The position numbers were made by a program, and so were the translations under genes. Source: Pseudomonadota bacterium (GTDB lineage Bacteria > Desulfobacterota > Desulfovibrionia > Desulfovibrionales > Desulfovibrionaceae). Taken from it: DNA of 14,138 nt. The stretch covers positions 1 to 14,138 of the forward strand of contig JAHJKV010000429.1 of the NCBI GenBank assembly GCA_018822065.1, given 5' to 3'. The notes under the pieces were generated by a model. The model was not told where the DNA came from. It ran no database searches and was given only the letters and a program-made list of their open reading frames with translations. Positions 7,036-11,632 of the stretch are shown in pieces. Position 1 is the stretch's first letter. Each line of letters begins with the position of its first letter.

Positions 7036-7608
7036 CTACTCCCCTCGGGGAAGGGCGTCCAGTACCGAGGGCAGAAGCGCCTGGGCAATGGCCAGTGCTC
7101 CCTGAGGGTTGGGGTGGATGCCGTCGAGCATGAGCAAGTCCGGGGAGTGCACATAGGAAGCGAGGATGTCGGGGAACAGCGGGACTGAGAAGTGTTCGGC
7201 CAGTTCGGTGAAGATTGGGTCGAAGTCCGCCTTGAATTCCTCGCCCGTGAAATCGGCCAGGCAGCAGATGCCCACCAGGAGCACGGGGATGGCCTTTGCC
7301 TGGAAGGTCTCGATTATGGCCGCCAGCTGGTCCTGGGTCTCCTCCGGGTCCACCAACTGGTAGAAGTCGTTGGCCCCGAATTCGAGCAGTGCCAGATCGG
7401 GCTTGGCTTTCACCACCTGGTCTACCCGGAGTAGCCCTTCGCCAGCGGTCTCGCCGGAAACGCCGAAGTTGAGCATCCTCAGGTTTCGGCCTTCCTGGCG
7501 GAGAAGTTTTTCCAGCTGGGCAGGCACGGACTGGTCGGGCATCAGCCCCCAGCCCTCGAAAAGGGAGTCTCCAAAGGCGGCGATGGTCAACTGCGGGGCG
7601 TCGGACAT
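7036..7608 (-). CDS. SGNH/GDSL-family hydrolase (TesA-like esterase), cytoplasmic form
   Basis: All four SGNH blocks are present in this 190-residue protein: GDSL with nucleophile S15 (AFGDSLFEGWGL), block II glycine G52 (FGVSGET), block III GAND with N80, and block V DGIHPN with D162 and H165. By family knowledge such enzymes cleave esters or thioesters through the S15-D162-H165 triad, with G52 and N80 forming the oxyanion hole. The length and order match TesA/arylesterase-type lipases. E. coli TesA has a signal peptide, but this N-terminus (MSDAPQLTIAAFGDS) has none, so the enzyme should be cytoplasmic. The start lies six bases after the stop of the preceding gene and has no clear ribosome binding site, so coupling is likely. 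The natural substrate cannot be told from sequence. Confidence 0.92.
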   Translation of the reverse strand: MSDAPQLTIAAFGDSLFEGWGLMPDQSVPAQLEKLLRQEGRNLRMLNFGVSGETAGEGLLRVDQVVKAKPDLALLEFGANDFYQLVDPEETQDQLAAIIETFQAKAIPVLLVGICCLADFTGEEFKADFDPIFTELAEHFSVPLFPDILASYVHSPDLLMLDGIHPNPQGALAIAQALLPSVLDALPRGE

Positions 7609-7614
7609 GGCGGC

Positions 7615-8130
7615 CTACTGCTTTTCAATCCAGGTGCGGATGGCCTGGGCCGAGTCCTGCCACTTGGGCGAGAGGCGCAGGTGGACGTACTCGCTGTAGA
7701 CTATGTCGAGCATTTCCAGGCACTTTTCAAGCAGGTACATCTTTTCCAGGAATTTGCCGTCCGGGTCGTCGCCTTCCTCCTCCTTGAGGTCCACCTTGGG
7801 CGTCTTGAGGCCGGAAAGGCCGAGGTCGTCGGCCTTGAGGGTCAGCACCCAATCATCTTGGTCGATGGAGAATTTGAGCTGGGCTCGGCTGACCTTCTTG
7901 CCGGTCTTGAGCCCGGACTTGGCCTCGGTGAGTTCGCCCGAGGGGCTTTTGACCGTGGCGGTGGCAATGATGTCGCCCTCGCCGCCCTGGACGGAGACGG
8001 ATTCCATCATGGCCAGGCCGAATTCCTGATTGTCGCGGGTGGTGAAATTGCCGCCCGTGGTGTCGATTCGGTGCCAGAGCCAGGTGAGAAATTCCTGGCC
8101 CAACAGTTTGTCTTCGCGAAGTGCTTCCAT
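7615..8130 (-). CDS. RdgC C-terminal-like protein (second half of a split RdgC)
   Basis: This 171-residue protein follows the RdgC N-terminal gene after 12 bases. It has features I associate with the C-terminal part of RdgC. These are LLGQEFLTWLW near residues 9-19, SGLKTGKKVSRAQLKFS at 72-88 (compare the 'EAGK.V.KLAL' strand of E. coli RdgC), WVLTLKADDLGLSGLKTPKV at 94-113, and a C-terminal helical region with LLEKCLEMLDIVYSEYVHLR at 133-152. The KTGKK segment is rich in basic residues, suitable for DNA contact. A separate strong site (AGGAG, overlapping the previous stop codon) precedes its ATG. This argues for a genuine second gene rather than a frameshift. RdgC binds double-stranded DNA as a ring and limits RecA. 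Assignment to RdgC is by comparison from memory and by position, so less sure than for the first half. Confidence 0.7.
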   Translation of the reverse strand: MEALREDKLLGQEFLTWLWHRIDTTGGNFTTRDNQEFGLAMMESVSVQGGEGDIIATATVKSPSGELTEAKSGLKTGKKVSRAQLKFSIDQDDWVLTLKADDLGLSGLKTPKVDLKEEEGDDPDGKFLEKMYLLEKCLEMLDIVYSEYVHLRLSPKWQDSAQAIRTWIEKQ

Positions 8131-8142
8131 GTTGGGCTTCTC

Positions 8143-8760
8143 CTAGACGAATATGGTGGGGTCGAGGTCTTCGAGCTTGGAAGCGGCCTTTTCACCGCCG
8201 AGCATGTCCATGGCCAGATAGAACGGGGTCAGGGGCTCCAGGTGAAGCTCGAAGCACTCCAGGAAATAGTCCTCGAACAGGCTGCAGGCCTTGGCATTGG
8301 TGGAGTCGACCAGGATGTGGTGTTTGTCCAGGTTCCAGACCACGTCGAAGACTGCCGGGATGGGCAGGGAGCGGGCCATGAGCCGAATCCGGACCTGTTC
8401 CTTGAGCTCGGTCTTTCTGCCGCGGGAGATATAGTTCTTGCCCAATTCCTTGGCCTTTTCCAGTTCCGCCTCCTGGGCGATCTGCAGGTGCTTCTTCATG
8501 ACTGCCGGGGCGATGCGCCGGGTTTCCAGGCGCAGGCTGAAGGCCATGAAGTGGGCCTTTTCCGGTGGGCTTTTGCGCCATTTCACGTCCAGAAAATTGT
8601 CGATGTTGGTCCATCCGAAGCTGCGCTCGTCCGTGGTGGCGTCGATGTCCACAAAGCTGAACTTGCGGAGTTTCTCCGGTATGTCGCGCACCTGCTCGGC
8701 GGTGACGTCTTCTTTGATGCGGTAGCGGGTCAGGCCTGTGGACGATGAGAGAATGCTCAA
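8143..8760 (-). CDS. rdgC: RdgC-family recombination-associated protein, N-terminal part
   Basis: The 205-residue protein aligns by eye with roughly the first two-thirds of E. coli RdgC (about 303 residues). Similar regions are a TRYRIKEDVTAEQVRDIPEKL start, RRIAPAVMKKHLQIAQEAEL (compare '[20 protein letters not shown]'), GRKTELKEQVRIRLMARSLP (compare '[20 protein letters not shown]'), and VVWNLDKHHILVDSTNAKAC (compare '[20 protein letters not shown]'). It stops at the point where RdgC's C-terminal domain would begin, and that domain appears to be the next gene. RdgC is a ring-forming DNA-binding protein that modulates RecA filament assembly. Start: AAGGAG six bases before ATG. First gene of a tight - strand operon; a palindromic candidate operator lies 63-87 bases upstream. 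Confidence 0.88.
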   Translation of the reverse strand: MSILSSSTGLTRYRIKEDVTAEQVRDIPEKLRKFSFVDIDATTDERSFGWTNIDNFLDVKWRKSPPEKAHFMAFSLRLETRRIAPAVMKKHLQIAQEAELEKAKELGKNYISRGRKTELKEQVRIRLMARSLPIPAVFDVVWNLDKHHILVDSTNAKACSLFEDYFLECFELHLEPLTPFYLAMDMLGGEKAASKLEDLDPTIFV

Positions 8761-8822
8761 GGGAAACTCCTTGGGAGGGGCGTTTTGATGTCAGGCAGAA
8801 GTAGAACCAAAATCCATGGATG

Positions 8823-8847
8823 TAAAGGGGCCTTTAGAACAGTGTTC
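8823..8847. promoter_or_regulatory. Two abutting palindromes upstream of rdgC, one resembling a LexA/DinR half-site pair
   Basis: TAAAGG-GG-CCTTTA (8823-8836) is directly followed by GAACA-G-TGTTC (8837-8847), a perfect odd palindrome. The second is one base shorter than the GAAC-N4-GTTC box bound by Firmicutes LexA. It lies between rdgC (-) and the divergent small gene at 8947 (+), so it could act on either. No firm -35/-10 pair was found on either strand here. Confidence 0.4.
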
Positions 8848-8910
8848 ATGCGGATTAATGGCATAATTATTGAAGAAACAAGGCAAAAGCGTCACGAAGG
8901 AGATTTTGAC

Positions 8911-8919
8911 ATGCGCTGA
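8911..8919 (+). other. Two-codon minimal ORF (Met-Arg-stop) with strong Shine-Dalgarno
   Basis: AAGGAG (8897-8902) lies eight bases before ATG CGC TGA. This is an ideal initiation context, yet the frame stops after two codons. It lies 27 bases upstream of the 67-residue gene at 8947, in the same frame. It may be a leader ORF that affects translation or mRNA stability, or the remnant of an older start. Confidence 0.4.
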
Positions 8920-8946
8920 GTGTGAACTTGAGCCGAGGAGTGTGCC

Positions 8947-9150
8947 ATGAATGTATGGCAGGTCCAGATGGACGGAAACCAGATGATGTTTGGCAGTAGT
9001 CGCAGGCCTATGTTTTCGGACCAGGGATGCAATGAACCTTTCAAAACCTATTTCTGGTGTCCTCGTCGCAAATGGTTTCGCAAGGAGCCCTGCCCCTTTG
9101 GCAGCAGGGGTGAGTGTGACACCTATCGGCGCATGTGCGGTTCGCTGTAA
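8947..9150 (+). CDS. Small five-cysteine hypothetical protein (67 aa)
   Basis: I do not recognise a family. The gene is supported by a strong ribosome binding site (GAGGAG, about seven bases before ATG) and by a hairpin terminator that begins seven bases after its TAA. The protein is basic and aromatic-rich, with cysteines at 28, 38, 49, 57 and 64 and the stretch WCPRRKWFRKEPCPFG near 37-52. There is no signal peptide or membrane segment. The spaced cysteines suggest metal binding (zinc-ribbon-like) or disulphides, but no CxxC pair is present. It is divergent from rdgC and shares that intergenic region. A substrate of the nearby YcaO protein cannot be excluded but has no direct support. Confidence 0.7.
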   Translation: MNVWQVQMDGNQMMFGSSRRPMFSDQGCNEPFKTYFWCPRRKWFRKEPCPFGSRGECDTYRRMCGSL

Positions 9151-9156
9151 GTCGGA

Positions 9157-9209
9157 ACGGGGACTCGCGTGATCAGGCGAGGTTCAATCCCCGTGCTTCT
9201 TGTCTTTTT
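9157..9209 (+). terminator. Compound hairpin terminator of the small cysteine gene
   Basis: The outer stem is ACGGGGA (9157-9163) with TCCCCGT (9188-9194). The inner stem is CTCGC (9164-9168) with GCGAG (9177-9181). After a short spacer comes TTTTT (9205-9209). The GTTCAATCC stretch in the right arm looks like a tRNA T-loop, but the rest of a tRNA is absent. Confidence 0.65.
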
Positions 9210-9248
9210 CCGTGTGCGAGCGTAACAAAATAAGATATGGAGACACGC

Positions 9249-9608
9249 ATGAACCCAAACGCGAAAAAGGCACTTGCCGACTGGATTGATGAAGCCGCGA
9301 TCACGGTCCATCGGATCGAAGCCGAGGCGGAGGCTCTCCTGCAAGGTTCGCGCGGTCAGGCTGGATATGTGGAAAAAATGCGCGAGAAGGCACTTTTCCT
9401 TTCCGAACTTGCCGACGAGGGCCGGGAACTGGCGGCTGGATGGCCGGAGGTCATTGAGCGGCTGGAGCTGTTTTCCAAGAGCGCTGCCACCTCGCTCTCA
9501 GTCGGGTCGGTGTTTTTCATGTCGGCACTGCTCTATCCCGAGGACCACGTTTCGGGACAGGGAAACAATCTTGATGCCCTGGTCAAGATGGTAAAAGACG
9601 CGAGTTGA
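9249..9608 (+). CDS. Conserved-looking helical hypothetical protein (119 aa)
   Basis: No family recognised. The start at ATG 9249 is preferred over ATG 9237, because GGAG (9239-9242) sits six bases before 9249 and would lie inside the longer form. The protein is mostly amphipathic helix, rich in Ala, Glu and Arg up to about residue 70 (DWIDEAAITVHRIEAEAEAL near 11-30). A more hydrophobic stretch follows (SLSVGSVFFMSALLYPEDHV at about 82-101). It has no cysteine and no signal peptide. It is probably a soluble cytoplasmic protein. It follows the terminator of the cysteine-rich gene; no clear promoter was found in the 98-base gap. Confidence 0.75.
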   Translation: MNPNAKKALADWIDEAAITVHRIEAEAEALLQGSRGQAGYVEKMREKALFLSELADEGRELAAGWPEVIERLELFSKSAATSLSVGSVFFMSALLYPEDHVSGQGNNLDALVKMVKDAS

Positions 9609-9722
9609 GGAAGAAGTCCGTTCAATCTCTTGACGTAAGCATCGTTTCAGGGTGAAGATGTTATGGTCTCATGTCTCAAGGGTTTGGCAAGAACCGAAAG
9701 TTGCGATACCAGGGCCGATGCA

Positions 9723-9732
9723 GGTCTAGACC
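9723..9732. repeat. Perfect 10-bp palindrome before the receiver gene
   Basis: GGTCTAGACC lies 18 bases upstream of the receiver start codon, in a 142-base gap with no gene. TTGACG at 9630-9635 is a good -35 match, but no -10 sits at a standard distance. An operator role is possible but unproven. Confidence 0.25.
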
Positions 9733-9750
9733 AACATCAATACAGAGCAT

Positions 9751-10149
9751 ATGATCAATCAAAACAACGATAGCGAAACACTACGCATCCTTCTCGTGGA
9801 AGACAGCGAGGACAATGTCCTCGTGATGCAGTTGTACCTGAAGAAATTCCCGTATCGCCTTGATGTGGCCGAAAACGGCCAGGTCGGCGTGGATATGTTC
9901 AAACAGGCCAAGTATGACTTGGTGCTCATGGATATCCAGATGCCGATCATGGACGGCTACGAGGCCACCCGGGAAATCCGCCGCTTCGAGGGGGAGCAGG
10001 GACGGTCCAAGGCTCCGATCATCGCGGTCACGGCCCATGCCTCCGAAGAAAACCATCGCATGGTGCTGGAAGCCGGGTGTGACGACTTCATCACCAAGCC
10101 GGTTCCTAAGGCCAAGCTCCTGGAGGCCATCCAGCGGGTCGCGACGTAG
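9751..10149 (+). CDS. Stand-alone CheY-like response-regulator receiver domain
   Basis: The 132-residue protein is one receiver domain with no output domain. All key residues are visible: acidic pair E17/D18 (LLVEDSEDN), phospho-acceptor D61 (LVLMDIQMPIMDG), T94 (IIAVTAHAS) and K116 (DDFITKPVPK). The DIQMPIMDGYEATREIR sequence is typical of receivers that work with hybrid histidine kinases. By family knowledge it takes a phosphoryl group from a kinase or phosphotransfer protein and acts by protein-protein contact. No kinase gene lies in the window, so its partner is elsewhere. The ribosome binding site is weak (ACAGAG). It ends in its own terminator. Confidence 0.95.
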   Translation: MINQNNDSETLRILLVEDSEDNVLVMQLYLKKFPYRLDVAENGQVGVDMFKQAKYDLVLMDIQMPIMDGYEATREIRRFEGEQGRSKAPIIAVTAHASEENHRMVLEAGCDDFITKPVPKAKLLEAIQRVAT

Positions 10150-10173
10150 TTCATTTTTTTGCCCCGCAGCATG

Positions 10174-10206
10174 AAAAAGCCAGTCCATGACCGGCTTTTT
10201 CGTTTT
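10174..10206. terminator. Two-way intrinsic terminator between receiver and PilZ-like genes
   Basis: AAAAAGCC (10174-10181) pairs with GGCTTTTT (10193-10200), and inner GTC/GAC pairs around CAT. CGTTTTT follows on the + strand. The A-run on the left gives T-rich termination for the convergent - strand gene. Confidence 0.8.
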
Positions 10207-10210
10207 TGCA

Positions 10211-10223
10211 GGCACTGTCGCTA
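10211..10223. repeat. 13-bp direct repeat, copy 1
   Basis: GGCACTGTCGCTA, identical to 11616-11628. It overlaps the stop codon (TAG on the - strand) of the PilZ-like gene and lies just after a terminator T-run on the + strand. Confidence 0.6.
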
Positions 10224-11147
10224 GACTTTCAAATCTTCGATTTCCTTCGGAAGGGTGCGCTTTTTGCGCATGCGGCCCTGCAGTTTCTGTCCTTCGAGTA
10301 CCAGTTTTGAAAGGGTGTTTTCCTGCTGGCGGGTGAGTTCCACGAACTTGGCTCCTATGATGCCTTTTTCGTGGCGCATGACCTTGGCCCTGACTCCAGA
10401 GAGGATTTTCCCCTGCTTGGTGCCGAGGGTTAGGGTCAGGAGGGTTCCGCCCTTGACCCGGGGCGACTCGAACCGCAGTCCGACCCCGGTGGTGGAGATG
10501 TCTTTTACCCGTACGGCCTTTTTCAGTTCCAGGCAGACTGCCGCCAGTCCGGGGTAGGTGATGGCGATGGACTGGTGCACCTCATCGTGTTTCGTGTCTT
10601 CCAGGTTAATTGAGAATCCAAAGGGATCGGCTTGGCTTTCCTGTTCCTTTTTTTCCTGCTTGAGCCGTTCCTGAAGGGCTTTTCTGGCAGCCTTTTCCTC
10701 GTCCCGTGTCTCCTTGGAAGAAAGGGCGACGTCGAGGTTTTTAGGAATACTCTTGAGAAAGTCGAAGGAAAATATTTTCTTGGGTTTGCTTGCATCCAGT
10801 CGGACATGTTTGTCCGCGTCGCCGGTGTCGGGAAGGGAAAGTCGTTCCATCTTGCGCCGTTCGACTTCCGCAGTCGTGAGTTGCCGTTTCTTTTTGGCCT
10901 TTTGGGGGGAGTCGCTCGCCTTGGCTGAATCCTCTTGAGAGGATGGAGTATTCCCGTTTCCCTTTTTCTTTATTTTTCGTGGCTGGCTCTCGGCAAGATC
11001 CGCGTCGGACTGGTTCTTCTTCGGGCGTTTTTCGGAACGTGGGCCGGTGCGTTTAGTGGACGAAGAGCGTTGTGGCTCTCTGGATGCCTTAATAGATTCG
11101 GAGGCATCGGCAGATGATGTTTTGTTTTTTTTCCAAAAAGAAAACAT
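10221..11147 (-). CDS. PilZ-like domain protein with long basic N-terminal region
   Basis: The start chosen is ATG at 11147 (MFSFWKKNKTSS...), with AAGGA about eight bases upstream and a good promoter further up. A longer frame from 11240 would begin inside that promoter. Of 308 residues, the first ~125 are Lys/Arg/Ser/Pro-rich and look disordered. Residues ~144-170 are a charged, probable coiled-coil helix. Residues ~190-288 resemble a PilZ domain: VRVKDISTTGVGLRFESPRV at 212-231 holds the (D/N)xSxxG motif, followed by GGTLLTLTL and a late GIIGAKFVEL strand. PilZ domains bind cyclic di-GMP through an RxxxR motif ahead of DxSxxG. I see no RxxxR in the expected place (HQSIAITYPGLAAVCLELKK), so canonical c-di-GMP binding is doubtful. 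It may be a scaffold or a protein-interaction relative. Confidence 0.75.
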   Translation of the reverse strand: MFSFWKKNKTSSADASESIKASREPQRSSSTKRTGPRSEKRPKKNQSDADLAESQPRKIKKKGNGNTPSSQEDSAKASDSPQKAKKKRQLTTAEVERRKMERLSLPDTGDADKHVRLDASKPKKIFSFDFLKSIPKNLDVALSSKETRDEEKAARKALQERLKQEKKEQESQADPFGFSINLEDTKHDEVHQSIAITYPGLAAVCLELKKAVRVKDISTTGVGLRFESPRVKGGTLLTLTLGTKQGKILSGVRAKVMRHEKGIIGAKFVELTRQQENTLSKLVLEGQKLQGRMRKKRTLPKEIEDLKV

Positions 11148-11172
11148 TCCACTATCCTTTGGCTGCGAAAGC

Positions 11173-11196
11173 GGACAGAAATAATTGGTGCTGTCC
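11173..11196. repeat. Inverted repeat in the 5' leader of the PilZ-like gene
   Basis: GGACAG (11173-11178) and CTGTCC (11191-11196) form a perfect 6-bp stem around a 12-base A/T-rich loop. It lies 26-49 bases upstream of the ATG and downstream of the predicted -10 box, so it would be in the transcript. Confidence 0.35.
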
Positions 11197-11211
11197 CTGC
11201 ATACCAAGATA

Positions 11212-11240
11212 ATAATGACCCTGATGGGACATAGGGTCAA
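11212..11240 (-). promoter_or_regulatory. Candidate sigma70 promoter of the PilZ-like gene
   Basis: On the - strand TTGACC (11240-11235, five of six consensus) and CATTAT (11217-11212, four of six) are separated by exactly 17 bases. The predicted leader is about 58 bases. A triple 15-bp repeat begins at the base next to the -35 box. Confidence 0.6.
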
Positions 11241-11285
11241 GTGCCAGGTGGAAAAGTGCCAGGTGGAAAAGTGCCAGGTGGAAAA
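11241..11285. repeat. Three perfect tandem copies of a 15-bp repeat
   Basis: GTGCCAGGTGGAAAA occurs three times without a mismatch (11241-11255, 11256-11270, 11271-11285), followed by GGAGC. The array starts exactly at the -35 box of the PilZ-like gene's predicted promoter and lies 36 bases before the predicted -35 of the divergent small membrane gene. It could be a set of activator sites or a slippage-prone variable-number repeat. Confidence 0.9.
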
Positions 11286-11320
11286 GGAGCAGGCAATCTG
11301 GATTCTTCTCTTGACTTTTT

Positions 11321-11349
11321 TTGGGATTGGGGGGAAGCAGAACTAAGAT
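11321..11349 (+). promoter_or_regulatory. Candidate promoter of the 51-residue membrane gene
   Basis: TTGGGA (11321-11326) and TAAGAT (11344-11349) are 17 bases apart, each four of six consensus bases. A better -35 (TTGACT, 11311-11316) has no -10 at normal spacing. The predicted leader would be about 20 bases. Confidence 0.35.
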
Positions 11350-11376
11350 TTCAAGCCCCAAATGGAGGAGTATACA

Positions 11377-11532
11377 ATGATTAGCGAACTGCTTTCCGGA
11401 ATGGCTCATTCCACCACTCAGGGTATGGTCGGCGTCAGCCTGATCTTCGTTTACATGGTCTGGATCATCGCCATCGGGCTGATTCGCGTGGGCGAAGCCA
11501 TGGCTGAAGACAAGGCCGGCGGTCACCACTAG
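11377..11532 (+). CDS. Small single-pass membrane protein (51 aa)
   Basis: The frame from ATG 11377 to TAG 11532 is preceded by an excellent ribosome binding site (GGAGGAG, about six bases before ATG) and followed by a strong terminator. Both argue that this short gene is real. The product begins MISELLSGMAHSTTQG. It then has one hydrophobic helix of about 21 residues (VGVSLIFVYMVWIIAIGLIR at about 18-37) and a short polar tail ending AEDKAGGHH. I do not recognise the family. Small proteins of this type often act as subunits or regulators of a larger membrane complex, but no such complex is next to it. Divergent from the PilZ-like gene, with shared upstream DNA. Confidence 0.75.
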   Translation: MISELLSGMAHSTTQGMVGVSLIFVYMVWIIAIGLIRVGEAMAEDKAGGHH

Positions 11533-11538
11533 CCTTTG

Positions 11539-11609
11539 GGGCTTCGGCCCTCGATCTTCATAAAGAATAAGCGGCCCGTCACAATTGTGACGGGGCCGCT
11601 TTCTTTTTC
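11539..11609. terminator. Terminator region with UUCG hairpin and strong intrinsic hairpin
   Basis: GGGC-TTCG-GCCC (11539-11550) forms a stable tetraloop just after the 51-residue gene. The main hairpin is AGCGGCC (11570-11576) with GGCCGCT (11594-11600), continued by CGTCAC/GTGACG around AATT, with one bulged G. TTCTTTTT follows. On the - strand the tail is TTATTCTTT, so it may also serve the convergent rfbA. Confidence 0.85.
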
Positions 11610-11615
11610 ACTTTG

Positions 11616-11628
11616 GGCACTGTCGCTA
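11616..11628. repeat. 13-bp direct repeat, copy 2
   Basis: GGCACTGTCGCTA, identical to 10211-10223. It lies a few bases beyond the rfbA stop codon and again just after a terminator T-run on the + strand. Confidence 0.6.
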
Positions 11629-11632
11629 CAGG

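Noticed and set aside
7681..8748. 355-codon open frame on the + strand opposite both RdgC genes
   Set aside because: Both - strand genes show family similarity and good starts; the + frame is a compositional shadow without start signals.
8911..8990. Possible selenoprotein reading through in-frame TGA codons ahead of the cysteine-rich gene
   Set aside because: Three TGA codons occur within 21 bases, no SECIS-like hairpin is visible, and a good downstream start exists.
9157..9209. tRNA fragment suggested by GTTCAATCC
   Set aside because: No acceptor, D or anticodon arm can be folded around it; the sequence is better explained as a compound terminator.
11148..11240. Longer N-terminus for the PilZ-like protein
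   Set aside because: That start lies in the -35 box of a well-spaced promoter; ATG 11147 has its own AAGGA site.
11152..11529. 125-codon - strand frame with FHLAL repeats
   Set aside because: The repeats are the triple 15-bp DNA array read in frame; the frame is antisense to the 51-residue gene and spans two promoters.
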